Below are positions 1 through 10,932 of a DNA stretch of 64,000 bases, piece after piece. Under the pieces are notes generated by a model that saw only the letters and a program-made list of their open reading frames with translations, was not told where the DNA came from and did no database searches. The position numbers and the translations under genes are program-made. Source of the DNA: Hyphomicrobiales bacterium (GTDB lineage: Bacteria; Pseudomonadota; Alphaproteobacteria; Rhizobiales; Rhizobiaceae). Numbering within the stretch: the stretch's first letter is position 1; the number at the start of each line of letters is the position of its first letter. The stretch spans positions 1 to 64,000 of the forward strand of contig UCEZ01000030.1 in the NCBI GenBank assembly GCA_900471525.1, given 5' to 3'.

Positions 1-1403
<1,403 letters not shown>

Positions 1404-1436
1404 TTATGGAATTGATATGAAGGGAACCGGCTTAGA

Positions 1437-1733
1437 TCAGCCGATAACGCCCATGATGTCGGCTTCCTTCATGATCAGAAGGTCTTCGCCGTTGAGCTTG
1501 ACTTCGGTGCCCGACCACTTGCCGAACAGAACGCGGTCGCCAGCCTTGACGTCGAGCGCGATGAGGGCGCCCTTGTCGTCACGGGTGCCGGTGCCGACGG
1601 CGACGATTTCGCCTTCCTGCGGCTTTTCCTTGGCGGTATCCGGAATGATGATGCCGCCCTTGGTCTTGGCTTCAGACTCGACGCGGCGTACGACGACGCG
1701 GTCATGCAGAGGACGGAAATTGGTGCTTGTCAT
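1437..1733 (-). CDS. groES: Co-chaperonin GroES (10 kDa)
   Basis: Heptameric lid of the GroEL chamber. The 98-residue product has the family length and shows the N-terminal [14 protein letters not shown], the mobile-loop region [19 protein letters not shown] and the C-terminal [14 protein letters not shown] type ending (here [14 protein letters not shown]). It is the first gene of a two-gene operon with groEL. Its start lies about 60 bases downstream of the CIRCE inverted repeat, so HrcA repression of both genes is expected. Confidence 0.98.
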   Translation of the reverse strand: MTSTNFRPLHDRVVVRRVESEAKTKGGIIIPDTAKEKPQEGEIVAVGTGTRDDKGALIALDVKAGDRVLFGKWSGTEVKLNGEDLLIMKEADIMGVIG

Positions 1734-1791
1734 TGTCTAATCCCTCGATCAAATGACTTCACGGATCGTGAACCGACCCGCTGGATGGATG

Positions 1792-1818
1792 TTAGCACTC
1801 CTATTGCTTGAGTGCTAG
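1792..1818 (-). promoter_or_regulatory. CIRCE operator (HrcA binding site) of groESL
   Basis: TTAGCACTC, nine spacer bases, GAGTGCTAG: an inverted repeat matching the CIRCE consensus with one mismatch in the last position of the second arm. It lies upstream of groES on the reverse strand. HrcA binds this element and represses chaperonin genes until heat stress removes it. Confidence 0.95.
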
Positions 1819-1999
1819 CGGCTTGCAGATAGGGGTGGCCGCCGATTGAGTCAAGGACGGGCCGGCAAGATTCTTTACGGCCGGAAAATGGTTGACTCGG
1901 TTTCCGCTTTTTTGTCTAATTTGCATATGGGGTCTGCGAATGCCCCACGAGGCGTCATGCCATCACTTCGCGTCCAATCCCACGAAAAGGACGTAAACC

Positions 2000-2833
2000 A
2001 TGGCCTCGTATAATGCTATTTCCACTGAAAAGCTTGTCCGCCTGATCGGAACCCCCAAGGGGCCGGTCGTTATCGATGTGCGCGACGATGAAGATTTCGC
2101 CGCCCAGCCGCTTTTTATTCCATCGTCTTTCCGGCGCCCTTACGCGGATGTGCAACTATGGGGGGCGGATTATCGCGGCCGCTGGGTCGTCGTGGTCTGC
2201 CAGAAGGGCAAGAAGCTCTCCGAGGGCGTCGCCGCCTGGCTCAGAAATGCCGGCGCTGCAGCTGAGACGCTGGAAGGTGGGTTCGAAGCCTGGCAGGCGG
2301 CTGACCTGCCGCTCGTTCCGCTCACGGCCCTACCAGGTGAAAACGCCAATGGCGGAACGGTCTGGGTCACGCGCTCTCGTCCCAAGATCGACCGCATTGC
2401 ATGTCCCTGGCTGATCCGCCGCTTCGTCGATCCAGCCGCGACCTTTCTTTTTGTTGCCGCCCCGGAAGTCGAAGCCGTCGCAGATCGTTTCGGCGCAACG
2501 CCGTTCGATGTGGAAAATGTCATCTGGAGCCATAGGGGCGAGGACTGCACCTTCGACACGATGGTCAGGGAATTTGGTCTCGCATTTCCGGCACTTCAAC
2601 ATCTCGCCCTGATTGTCCGCGCTGCCGATACCGACCGGCTCGACCTGGTCCCCGAAGCCGCCGGTCTGCTCGCGGCCTCGCTCGGCCTTTCGCGGATGTT
2701 TGCCGACGATCTGGAGCAACTGGAAGCGGGCATGATGCTCTACGACGCCTTCTATCGCTGGGCGCGCGATGCCACACAGGAAAAACACGAATGGGTGCAG
2801 CACGTCGCGAAGAAGGCCAAGGACAATGAATGA
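2000..2833 (+). CDS. chrB: Rhodanese-ChrB fusion, chromate resistance protein
   Basis: 277 residues in two parts. Residues about 8-105 form a rhodanese-like domain with VIDVRDDEDF near the start and a candidate persulfide Cys67 in VVVVCQKGKK. Residues about 121-270 match the ChrB C-terminal domain (VWVTRSRPKIDRIACPWLI with Cys135, then FDVENVIWSHRGEDCTFDTM). ChrB proteins act as chromate-sensing regulators or accessory resistance factors. The gene overlaps the chrA start by 8 bases, so the two are translationally coupled. The ChrB assignment is firm; whether the rhodanese half transfers sulfur or only senses a ligand is unknown. Confidence 0.88.
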   Translation: MASYNAISTEKLVRLIGTPKGPVVIDVRDDEDFAAQPLFIPSSFRRPYADVQLWGADYRGRWVVVVCQKGKKLSEGVAAWLRNAGAAAETLEGGFEAWQAADLPLVPLTALPGENANGGTVWVTRSRPKIDRIACPWLIRRFVDPAATFLFVAAPEVEAVADRFGATPFDVENVIWSHRGEDCTFDTMVREFGLAFPALQHLALIVRAADTDRLDLVPEAAGLLAASLGLSRMFADDLEQLEAGMMLYDAFYRWARDATQEKHEWVQHVAKKAKDNE

Positions 2834-4196
2834 GGCGGTACAGATACAGTTGCCGCCTCCGCATCCGACATTCGCCGAGGCCACCAGGATCTGGGCGAAG
2901 ATCGGGCTCCTGAGTTTCGGCGGCCCGGCGGGACAGATCGCCCTGATGCATAAGGAGCTGGTGGAGGAGCGCCGCTGGATCTCCGAGAGCCGGTTTCTGC
3001 ATGCCTTGAATTTCTGCATGCTTTTGCCGGGCCCGGAGGCCCAGCAGCTTGCGACCTATGTCGGCTGGCTGCTGCACGGCACGCGCGGCGGCATCGTCGC
3101 CGGCATGCTGTTCGTGCTGCCGGGCTTCTTCGTCATTCTCGGCCTGTCCTCGGCCTATGCGCTGTTTCAGCAGACGGACTGGTTGACGAGCCTGTTTTTC
3201 GGGCTGAAGGCGGCGGTGCTGGCCATCGTCATCGAGGCGGTCATCCGTGTTGGCCGCCGGGCTCTGAAAACCCGCTTTTCCCTGGTGGTCGCGGCGCTCG
3301 CCTTTGCCGCGCTGTTCTTTTTCGATCTGCCGTTTCCGCTCGTCGTGCTGGCAGCAGGCCTCGCCGGATACATCGCCACCCGTCTGCAGCCGGCAACGGG
3401 CGAAAAAGCCCTGGCGGCAGCGGCAAAACAGGCACTCGCCGACATGCCGTCCGTCATCGACAGCAATTTTCCGGATACCGTTTCATCCTGGGGCCGGACG
3501 TTTCGGATTCTCGCCACCTGGCTGGTCCTCTGGATCGCGCCGTTCATCCTCATTGGCGGGATACTCGGCTTCGACAATGTCTACACCGCCATCGGCTTGT
3601 TCTTCTCGAAGATGGCCGTGGTGACCTTTGGCGGCGCCTATGCCGTGCTTGCCTATGTCGCGCAGCAGGCGGTCGAGACCTATCACTGGCTCAAACCCGG
3701 CGAAATGCTGGATGGTCTGGCGCTGGCGGAAACGACACCGGGGCCGCTGGTGCTGGTGTTGAGCTTCGTCGGCTTCATGGCAGCCTTTCGCGCACCGCTC
3801 GGTCTTGATCCGCTTCTGTCCGGCATGCTCGGCGCGACACTTGCGACCTGGGTGACCTTCGTGCCGTGCTTCCTGTGGATCTTTCTCGGCGCGCCCTATG
3901 TCGAGACCTTGCGCAACAACAGGGCACTGTCGGGCGCGCTGGCGGCGATCTCGGCGGCGGTTACCGGGGTCATCCTCAATCTCGCCGTCTGGTTCGGGCT
4001 GCACGTTCTTTTCGCCGGGGTAAACCGGTTCGCGGCAGGGCCGATTTCCATGCCGCTGCCGGTCTGGCAGACATTCCAGCTGCCTGCATTCTTTCTGGCG
4101 CTTCTGGCAGCCTTTCTCCTGTTTCGCTTCAAGCGCGGCGTCGTGACAACGCTTGCCATCTGCGCAGTTGCCGGTTGGCTGATCCGTGGATTTTAG
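2826..4196 (+). CDS. chrA: Chromate efflux transporter ChrA
   Basis: Inner-membrane chromate exporter of the CHR family, long-chain type (456 residues) with two homologous halves. Each half carries the family signature: FGGPAGQIALMHKELVEERRW near residue 30 and TFGGAYAVLAYVAQQAVE in the middle; LLPGPEAQQLATYVG and ETTPGPLVLVLSFVG are the paired PGP motifs. Many hydrophobic segments are visible. The start is the ATG at 2826, inside the end of chrB, because similarity begins only there; an upstream in-frame ATG at 2769 would add 19 unrelated residues. Expected role: lowering cytoplasmic chromate, with the upstream ChrB protein. Confidence 0.95.
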   Translation: MNEAVQIQLPPPHPTFAEATRIWAKIGLLSFGGPAGQIALMHKELVEERRWISESRFLHALNFCMLLPGPEAQQLATYVGWLLHGTRGGIVAGMLFVLPGFFVILGLSSAYALFQQTDWLTSLFFGLKAAVLAIVIEAVIRVGRRALKTRFSLVVAALAFAALFFFDLPFPLVVLAAGLAGYIATRLQPATGEKALAAAAKQALADMPSVIDSNFPDTVSSWGRTFRILATWLVLWIAPFILIGGILGFDNVYTAIGLFFSKMAVVTFGGAYAVLAYVAQQAVETYHWLKPGEMLDGLALAETTPGPLVLVLSFVGFMAAFRAPLGLDPLLSGMLGATLATWVTFVPCFLWIFLGAPYVETLRNNRALSGALAAISAAVTGVILNLAVWFGLHVLFAGVNRFAAGPISMPLPVWQTFQLPAFFLALLAAFLLFRFKRGVVTTLAICAVAGWLIRGF

Positions 4197-4319
4197 CGGT
4201 TCCGTCGAATTCTGCGCCCGAAACCTTGGAATTCGGGCGCCATTTTCCGGATGAAGACTTGTGTTTTCGCCGCCTGCCTGCGATGTCACCCCGACCAATT
4301 TTTTCTGCGGGAAGCCAGC

Positions 4320-5168
4320 ATGGCCGTTCGGATCAACAGTTTTCGCGACATTGCCAGCCGCTATGACGTCGTTCTGTGCGATGTCTGGGGCGTGCTGCAC
4401 AATGGTGTCGAAGCCTTCAAAGGCGCCTGCGAAGCGTTGACCGAGGCTCGAGCCAAGGGCCTGACCGTCGTTCTCATCACCAATTCGCCGCGTCCGCATC
4501 CCGGCGTCATCGTCCAGATCCGCGGTCTCGGCGTACCCGATACAGCCTACGACCGGATCGTCACCTCCGGTGACGTCACCCGTGCTCTGATTTCCGCCGG
4601 CCCGAAGAAGATCTATTTCATCGGCGCCGACAAGGACCTGCCGCTGCTCGAAGGTCTCGGCGTCAGCATGGTCTCATCCGAAGAGGCCGAAATCATCGTC
4701 TGCGCCGGATTTTTCGACGATGAATCGGAAACAGCAGACGACTATCGCGCAACGCTCTCCGGTCTTGCCAAGCGCAAGGTGCCGTTCATCTGCGCCAATC
4801 CGGATCTGGTGGTCGAGCGCGGCCACAAGCTCATTCCCTGCGCCGGCGCCATTGCCAAGGTCTATGAGGAGCTCGGCGGCGAAACCCGGATTTCCGGCAA
4901 GCCCTATGTGCCGATGTATCGTGCATCGCTCTCGGAAGCCAAGCTCCTGCGCCACGGGCTCGATCTGTCGCGGGTGATCGCGGTCGGCGACGGCATGCCG
5001 ACGGACGTCAAGGGCGCGCAGGATTTCGGCCTCGATGTCCTCTATATCAGCGCCGGCATTCATGCTGCAGAATATATGACGGCCGAAAAGACCGACGAGG
5101 CCAAACTTGCGGCATTTTTGAAAAGCGAAGGCGCCACGCCCAAATGGTGGATGCCCCGGCTAGCATAA
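4320..5168 (+). CDS. HAD-superfamily (subclass IIA) sugar-phosphate-type hydrolase
   Basis: 282-residue cytoplasmic phosphatase of the NagD-like HAD-IIA class. Motif I is CDVWGVLHNG (nucleophile Asp21), motif II the TNSPRPHPG threonine region, and motif III/IV GDGMPTDVKGAQDFG. In motif I the usual second Asp is replaced by Trp, as in the TIGR01459 family common in alphaproteobacteria. Substrate unknown. The ATG at 4320 is preferred over 4251 because conserved sequence begins with MAVRINSFRDIASRYD. It precedes ribF by about 40 bases and may be cotranscribed with it. Confidence 0.9.
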   Translation: MAVRINSFRDIASRYDVVLCDVWGVLHNGVEAFKGACEALTEARAKGLTVVLITNSPRPHPGVIVQIRGLGVPDTAYDRIVTSGDVTRALISAGPKKIYFIGADKDLPLLEGLGVSMVSSEEAEIIVCAGFFDDESETADDYRATLSGLAKRKVPFICANPDLVVERGHKLIPCAGAIAKVYEELGGETRISGKPYVPMYRASLSEAKLLRHGLDLSRVIAVGDGMPTDVKGAQDFGLDVLYISAGIHAAEYMTAEKTDEAKLAAFLKSEGATPKWWMPRLA

Positions 5169-5211
5169 CTGTTCCGGCCAACCGGACCAGCGTGATCGAA
5201 CTGCATAAGAG

Positions 5212-6228
5212 ATGACTGGTGTGACGGATATGACGGTTTTCCATCGCAACGAGACCCGCGAGCCCCTGCCGCAAGCCCTGCGCGGCGGCGTCATCGCCAT
5301 CGGCAATTTCGATGGCGTGCATCGCGGTCACCAGTCGGTGCTGAACCGGGCGCTGGAGGAGGCGCGGGAGCGCGGTGTTCCGGCCCTGGTACTGACCTTC
5401 GAGCCGCATCCGCGAACAGTCTTTCGTCCTGACCAGCCGGTTTTCCGCCTGACGCCGGCGCCGCTCAAGGCCCGCATCCTCGAGGGTATGGGCTTTTCCG
5501 CCGTCATCGAATATCCGTTCGACCGCACCTTTTCCCAGCTGTCCGCTTCCGATTTCATCCGCTCCATTCTGATGGACTGGTTGCATGCCGGCCATGTGGT
5601 CACTGGCTTCGACTTTCATTTCGGCAAGGGCAGGGAAGGCGGCCCGGCCTTCCTGATGGCGGCCGGCGGCGAAAATGGGTTTGGCGTCACGCTGGTCGAT
5701 GCTTTCCGCGATGAGAACGCCTCGGTGATTTCCTCCAGCCACATTCGCGGGCTGCTGGGCGAGGGCGATGTTTCGCAGGCAGCCGGAATGCTCGGTTATC
5801 GCTACACCGTGGAATCGGAAGTGATTGGCGGCAAGAAGCTCGGCCGCACGCTCGGTTATCCCACCGCCAATATGCAATTGCCACCCGAGGTCGAACTGCG
5901 CAACGGCATCTACGCAGTACGCTTCCGCCGCGCCGATGGCAGCATCCATGATGGCGTCGCCAGCTTCGGCCGCCGCCCGACCGTCGATAGCAATGGTGCA
6001 CCGCTGCTCGAAACCTTCGTCTTCGATTTTTCGGGCGATCTCTATGGAGAAATCTGTTCGGTCTCCTTCTTCGGCCATCTGCGCGACGAACTCAAATTCG
6101 ATGGCCTCGATCCGCTGGTGGTGCAGATGAAACAGGACGATGCGGAAGCGCGGGCGCTTCTGTCCGGCGTCAAGCCGCTCAGCATCATCGACAGCAAGAT
6201 CGCATTTGCCTTGGATGCAACCCCGTAA
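5212..6228 (+). CDS. ribF: Bifunctional riboflavin kinase / FAD synthetase
   Basis: Converts riboflavin to FMN and FMN to FAD. The 338-residue protein has the N-terminal nucleotidyltransferase motif GNFDGVHRGH (residues 31-40) and later SSSHIRGLL, followed by the C-terminal riboflavin kinase domain with KLGRTLGYPTANM and the NGIYAVRF segment. Length is normal for bacterial RibF. A second in-frame ATG at 5230 could also start translation. It lies between the HAD gene and the small BrnA-like gene, all on the same strand with short gaps. Confidence 0.97.
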   Translation: MTGVTDMTVFHRNETREPLPQALRGGVIAIGNFDGVHRGHQSVLNRALEEARERGVPALVLTFEPHPRTVFRPDQPVFRLTPAPLKARILEGMGFSAVIEYPFDRTFSQLSASDFIRSILMDWLHAGHVVTGFDFHFGKGREGGPAFLMAAGGENGFGVTLVDAFRDENASVISSSHIRGLLGEGDVSQAAGMLGYRYTVESEVIGGKKLGRTLGYPTANMQLPPEVELRNGIYAVRFRRADGSIHDGVASFGRRPTVDSNGAPLLETFVFDFSGDLYGEICSVSFFGHLRDELKFDGLDPLVVQMKQDDAEARALLSGVKPLSIIDSKIAFALDATP

Positions 6229-6240
6229 AGGATGATCATT

Positions 6241-6480
6241 ATGGCCACCACGCCACGCCGGCCCGTCAGCGCCATGGATGCCGCTGAAGCCCTGTTCAAG
6301 CCCGCCAAGAAGGTGGCAGCACCTGCCGTCGAAAAACGTGCTTTGCCGGAAACCAAGGAACTTGTTTCGCTGAAACTCGACAGCGCCATCCTGCACTATT
6401 TCCAGGACGATGGCCCGGGTTGGCAGGATCGCATCAACGACGCGCTGCGGGCCGTGATGCTGGCGAACCCCAAGGATTGA
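6241..6480 (+). CDS. Small BrnA-antitoxin-like protein, no toxin partner
   Basis: 79 residues, Lys/Ala-rich first half, then ETKELVSLKLDSAILHYFQDDGPGWQDRINDALRAVMLAN. The second half resembles the BrnA / DUF4415 ribbon-helix-helix antitoxin fold: a short beta strand with alternating residues (VSLKLD), then FxxxGxGWQxRINxAL. The start at 6241 fits the AAAGGA upstream better than the ATG at 6232. It begins 12 bases after ribF and ends well before ileS; no BrnT-like ribonuclease gene is on either side. It may be a DNA-binding regulator rather than part of a toxin-antitoxin pair. Confidence 0.72.
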   Translation: MATTPRRPVSAMDAAEALFKPAKKVAAPAVEKRALPETKELVSLKLDSAILHYFQDDGPGWQDRINDALRAVMLANPKD

Positions 6481-6767
6481 GCTTGCATCTGGTTCCTGCG
6501 ATCGGAAATGCGCGATGGTCCCACAATCCTGCCGCGGCTGCGGCAAGCCTCTTCCTTTTCGCGCAAAAACCGCTTAAACAACCGGCCACCATGACCCGAT
6601 ATCGTCGATTGATACGTGATCAGCGAATTATTGGCCCGGCCTTCCCAGCGCTTTGATAGCCGCCGGAAGGTCCGGGTTTTCGGCGTTCGATCCGAGCGCC
6701 ACCGTTTCCCTTATGATATCCCATTCGCATGCGCGGCGACACGCGCCCAGATATGATTGCTGAAACC

Positions 6768-9677
6768 ATGACCGATACCTCCGAAAAGCTCGATTATTCC
6801 AAGACCCTTTATCTGCCGGAAACCGAATTTCCGATGCGCGCCGGCCTGCCGCAGAAGGAGCCGGAAACGGTGGCCCGTTGGCAGCAGATGGGACTCTACA
6901 AGAAGCTCCGCGCCTCCGCCGCCGGCCGCGAAAAATTCGTGCTGCATGATGGCCCGCCCTATGCCAACGGCAACATCCACATCGGCCACGCGCTGAACAA
7001 GATCCTGAAGGACATCATCACCCGCTCGTTCCAGATGCGCGGCTATGACTCGAACTATGTTCCGGGCTGGGATTGCCACGGCCTGCCGATCGAGTGGAAG
7101 ATCGAGGAAGCCTATCGCGCCAGGGGCAAGAACAAGGACGAGGTCCCGGTCAACGAATTCCGCCGCGAATGCCGCGACTTTGCCGCCAACTGGATCAAGA
7201 TCCAGTCGGAGGAGTTCAAGCGCTTGGGCATCGAGGGCGACTTCGACAATCCCTATACGACGATGGCCTTCCACGCCGAAGCCCGCATCGCCGGCGAACT
7301 CCTGAAGATCGCCAAGTCCGGCCAGCTCTATCGCGGCTCCAAGCCGATCATGTGGTCTGTCGTCGAGCGCACGGCGCTGGCGGAAGCCGAGGTCGAGTAC
7401 CAGGACGTCGAGAGCGACATGATCTGGGTGAAGTTCCCGGTTGTCGAGGGGCCGGAGAGCCTCAAGGATGCCTTCGTCGTCATCTGGACCACGACGCCTT
7501 GGACCATCCCGGGCAATCGCGCCATCGCCTATTCGTCGCGCTTTCCGTACGCGCTTTACGAAGTCGCGAGCGCCGAGAACGACTTCGGCCCGCAACCCGG
7601 CGAGAAGCTGATCTTCTCCACCCGTCTTGCCGGCGAATGCGCCGCGAGAGCCAAGGTGACGCTTAATCTGGTGCGTGGCCTTGAGGAAGGTGAGTTGTCC
7701 AGCGTCACCTGCGCCCATCCGCTGCACGGCCTTGGTGGTGGCTACCACTTCCAGGTTCCGTTGCTCGATGGCGAACACGTCACGGACGATACGGGAACCG
7801 GCTTCGTTCATACCGCCCCCAGCCACGGCCGCGAGGACTTTGACGCGTGGATGGACAATGCGCGGGCGCTCGAAGCGCGCGGCATCTCCTCGACGATCCC
7901 GTTCCCTGTTGACGACGCCGGCTTCTACACCGTCGACGCGCCCGGCTTCGGCCCCGACGCCGAAGGCGGCGCCGCTCGCGTCATCGACGACACCGGCAAG
8001 AAGGGCGATGCCAACGATCGCGTCATCAAGGCTCTGATCGCCCGCCACACACTGTTTGCCCGCGGCCGCCTGAAGCACACCTATCCGCATTCGTGGCGCT
8101 CGAAGAAGCCGGTGATCTTCCGCAATACGCCGCAATGGTTCGTCTATATGGACAAGGACCTCGCCGACGGCACGACGTTGCGCTCGCGCGCCTTGTCCGC
8201 CATCGACGACACGCGCTTCGTGCCTGCCGGTGGCCAGAACCGCCTGCGCGCCATGATCGAGAACCGCCCGGATTGGGTGCTTTCCCGCCAGCGCGCCTGG
8301 GGCGTTCCGATCGCCGTGTTCGCCGACGAGCAGGGCGAAGTGCTCGTCGATGAAGCCGTCAATGCCCGCATCCTCGAAGCCTTCGAGGCCGAGGGTGCAG
8401 ACGCCTGGTTCGCCGAAGGCGCCAAGGATCGCTTCCTCGGCAATGATCATGACCATGCGAAGTGGACGCAGGTCATGGACATCCTCGACGTCTGGTTCGA
8501 CTCGGGCTCGACGCACACCTTCACGCTGGAGGACCGCCCTGACCTGAAATGGCCGGCCGATCTCTATCTGGAAGGTTCCGACCAGCATCGCGGCTGGTTC
8601 CATTCCTCGCTTCTCGAAAGCTGCGCAACGCGTGGCCGCGCGCCCTACAATGCCGTCGTGACCCATGGCTTCACGATGGACGAGAAGGGCGAGAAGCAGT
8701 CGAAGTCCAAGGGCAATGTCGTTGCCCCGCAGGACGTGATGAAGGAATCGGGTGCCGACATCCTGCGCCTCTGGGTCGCCACCACCGATTATTGGGAGGA
8801 TCAGCGCCTCGGCAAGGCGATCATCCAGACCAATATCGACAGCTACCGCAAGCTCCGCAACACCATCCGCTGGATGCTCGGCACGCTGGCGCATGACAAG
8901 GGCGAGGACATCGCCTTCAACGACATGCCTGAACTCGAGCGGCTGATGCTCCACCGTCTGGCCGAACTCGATCAGATCGTCCGCGACGGCTATGATGCCT
9001 TTGACTTCAAGCGCATCGCCCGTGCCCTGATCGATTTCTCGAACGTCGAGCTGTCGGCTTTCTATTTCGATATCCGCAAGGATGCGCTGTACTGCGACGC
9101 GCCATCCAGCCTGCGCCGCCGTGCCAGCCTTGCGGTCATTCGCAAGCTGTTCGAATGCCTCGTCACCTGGCTTGCTCCGGTCCTGCCGTTCACCGCGGAA
9201 GAGGCCTGGCTGTCGCGTGATCCGTCGGCTGTTTCCGTCCATCTGGAACAGTTCCCGTTGGTGCCGGCCGAGTGGCGGGACGAAGCGCTGGCCGAGAAGT
9301 GGAAGAAGGTCCGCGAGGTGCGCCGGGCCGTTACTGGCGCGCTGGAAGTCGAACGCCGCGACAAGCGCATCGGCTCCTCGCTTGAGGCGGCTCCGATCGT
9401 GCACATCACCGATGCCGGCCTGCTGCAGGCGCTGGAAGGTCAGGATTTCGCCGAAATCTGCATCACCTCCGGCGTCGCCATCGTCGAGGGTAAGGGGCCG
9501 GAAGGCGCTTTCCGGCTTGATGACCTGTCGACCGTCAGCGTCGAGCCCAAACTGGCAGAGGGCGTCAAATGCGCCCGCTCGTGGCGAATCACGGCTGATG
9601 TCGGCTCCGATCCGGCCTTCCCGGACGTGTCCGCTCGCGACGCGGCGGCGCTGAAGGAGCTGGGGTTCGCTTCTTAA
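6768..9677 (+). CDS. ileS: Isoleucyl-tRNA synthetase
   Basis: Charges tRNA-Ile; class I enzyme of 969 residues. The HIGH motif is at 71-74 ([12 protein letters not shown]) and the KMSKS loop is the variant KQSKS at 643-647. The editing (CP1) domain is present with [16 protein letters not shown] and [16 protein letters not shown]. The C-terminal zinc knuckle found in enterobacterial IleS appears lost: only one Cys remains in KCARSWRI and the final CxxC position reads DVSAR. The start at 6768 was chosen because conserved sequence begins with [19 protein letters not shown]; in-frame ATGs at 6729 and 6753 are alternatives. No T-box or other leader was recognised in the 287-base gap upstream. Confidence 0.98.
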   Translation: MTDTSEKLDYSKTLYLPETEFPMRAGLPQKEPETVARWQQMGLYKKLRASAAGREKFVLHDGPPYANGNIHIGHALNKILKDIITRSFQMRGYDSNYVPGWDCHGLPIEWKIEEAYRARGKNKDEVPVNEFRRECRDFAANWIKIQSEEFKRLGIEGDFDNPYTTMAFHAEARIAGELLKIAKSGQLYRGSKPIMWSVVERTALAEAEVEYQDVESDMIWVKFPVVEGPESLKDAFVVIWTTTPWTIPGNRAIAYSSRFPYALYEVASAENDFGPQPGEKLIFSTRLAGECAARAKVTLNLVRGLEEGELSSVTCAHPLHGLGGGYHFQVPLLDGEHVTDDTGTGFVHTAPSHGREDFDAWMDNARALEARGISSTIPFPVDDAGFYTVDAPGFGPDAEGGAARVIDDTGKKGDANDRVIKALIARHTLFARGRLKHTYPHSWRSKKPVIFRNTPQWFVYMDKDLADGTTLRSRALSAIDDTRFVPAGGQNRLRAMIENRPDWVLSRQRAWGVPIAVFADEQGEVLVDEAVNARILEAFEAEGADAWFAEGAKDRFLGNDHDHAKWTQVMDILDVWFDSGSTHTFTLEDRPDLKWPADLYLEGSDQHRGWFHSSLLESCATRGRAPYNAVVTHGFTMDEKGEKQSKSKGNVVAPQDVMKESGADILRLWVATTDYWEDQRLGKAIIQTNIDSYRKLRNTIRWMLGTLAHDKGEDIAFNDMPELERLMLHRLAELDQIVRDGYDAFDFKRIARALIDFSNVELSAFYFDIRKDALYCDAPSSLRRRASLAVIRKLFECLVTWLAPVLPFTAEEAWLSRDPSAVSVHLEQFPLVPAEWRDEALAEKWKKVREVRRAVTGALEVERRDKRIGSSLEAAPIVHITDAGLLQALEGQDFAEICITSGVAIVEGKGPEGAFRLDDLSTVSVEPKLAEGVKCARSWRITADVGSDPAFPDVSARDAAALKELGFAS

Positions 9678-9813
9678 GGGATTGTTTACCGGGTGAATTG
9701 CGCTTTTGCGGCTCATCCGGTAAACCTGCCTGAAAATCGGCGGATTTATCCGTCATGGGCGCAGCAATGCCGCCTCAGAGTTCGATCGTGCCGGCGCCGC
9801 TGGAAGGGTTTTC

Positions 9814-10431
9814 ATGGGAATGACGCGAGAGTTTCGAGTGTATGCCGGTCTGTTCGGCATTGTGGCTGGCAGCCTCGTTCTGACCGGCTGCATCGGCGGC
9901 CCGACCTACGGCACCGACAAGACCGCCGGCGAACATCTGGTTGACGACCTCGGTAGCGCAGTCAGCATCTCCCAGGCCAACCCGAGCAACGTCAAGTATC
10001 AGCCGCGTCCCGGCCTGGTCCTGCCGCCGGAAAACGAGAAGGCAGCGCTGGTTCAGCCGCAGCAGAACCTTGCCAGCAAGGACAATCCGCAGTGGATCGA
10101 ATCGCCTGAAGACACGCGCCAGCGCCTTCGCGAAGAAGCCGACGCCAATGCCGACAATCCGAACTATGTCTCTCCGCTTGCCAAGGCGAGTGCCAATGGC
10201 CGCAAGTTGTCGGCGAGCGAGCAGACGCAGGCCTACCGCGAAGCCCGCAAGATCCAGATGGGCGCCTATGCCGACAAGCGCCGCTTCCTGAGTGATCCGC
10301 CGCTTGAATACCGCAAGCTGCCGGAAGAGGCGACGGCCGATCTCGGCGAGCCGGAGCAGGTCAAGGAACGCCGCCGCAAGAAGGAAGCCGCGATCAAGGG
10401 CAGCGGCAAGAAATGGTACCAGATCTTCTGA
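9814..10431 (+). CDS. Predicted lipoprotein of unknown function
   Basis: 205 residues with a lipoprotein signal peptide: positively charged start (MTREFR), hydrophobic stretch, and lipobox LTGC with Cys26. The mature part is hydrophilic, rich in Pro, Glu, Lys and Arg, and ends in a basic helix (KERRRKKEAAIKGSGKKWYQIF). I do not know the family by name; proteins of this look, next to ileS, recur in rhizobia. AAGGG about eight bases before the ATG supports the start. The downstream GNAT gene begins six bases after the stop. Confidence 0.8.
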   Translation: MGMTREFRVYAGLFGIVAGSLVLTGCIGGPTYGTDKTAGEHLVDDLGSAVSISQANPSNVKYQPRPGLVLPPENEKAALVQPQQNLASKDNPQWIESPEDTRQRLREEADANADNPNYVSPLAKASANGRKLSASEQTQAYREARKIQMGAYADKRRFLSDPPLEYRKLPEEATADLGEPEQVKERRRKKEAAIKGSGKKWYQIF

Positions 10432-10437
10432 TCGGCC

Positions 10438-10914
10438 ATGTTTGATATTCGCAAGGCCACTCCCGAAGACGCCGGCACCATCCTGCGCTTCATCACTGAA
10501 CTGGCAATCTACGAAAAAGCCGGACACGAGGTCGAGGCGACCGTTCAGTCGGTGACTGAATCCCTGTTCGGTCCGAATTCCGTTTCGCAAGCGGCAATCT
10601 GTGAGCGCGACGGTGTTCCGGTCGGTTTCGCCGTCTGGTTCTTCAGCTATTCGACCTGGCAGGCGCGTAACGGTCTTTACCTTGAGGATCTCTACATCAC
10701 GCCGGATCAGCGCGGATCGGGCGCTGGACGTCTGATGCTGCGCTATCTGGCGCGGATTGCCGTCGAGAAAGGCTGCGGCCGGTTCGAGTGGAGTGTGCTC
10801 GACTGGAACGAGCCGGCCATCAAGGCCTATGAGGCAATCGGCGCCGAACCCCTGACGGAGTGGACGCGTTACCGTCTGTCGGGACCAGCGCTTGAAACCT
10901 TCGCCGCTGGCTGA
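10438..10914 (+). CDS. GNAT-family N-acetyltransferase (diamine/thialysine acetyltransferase-like)
   Basis: 158 residues. The acetyl-CoA binding motif A is visible as LYLEDLYITPDQRGSGAGRLML (residues about 81-102), where RGSGAG is the pyrophosphate-binding loop; WSVLDWNEPAIKAYEAIGA is the following conserved block. The LEDLYV/I-P-x-RG arrangement and size fit the spermidine/spermine or thialysine N-acetyltransferase branch of the GNATs. The actual substrate cannot be read from sequence. Coupled closely to the lipoprotein gene upstream. Confidence 0.88.
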   Translation: MFDIRKATPEDAGTILRFITELAIYEKAGHEVEATVQSVTESLFGPNSVSQAAICERDGVPVGFAVWFFSYSTWQARNGLYLEDLYITPDQRGSGAGRLMLRYLARIAVEKGCGRFEWSVLDWNEPAIKAYEAIGAEPLTEWTRYRLSGPALETFAAG

Positions 10915-10932
10915 CGCTTTTCGGTTTGGCGC

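Noticed and set aside
6711..9716. A 1001-codon open frame on the reverse strand across ileS
   Set aside because: It mirrors the high-GC third-position pattern of ileS, shows no recognisable domain, and the + strand product is unmistakable.
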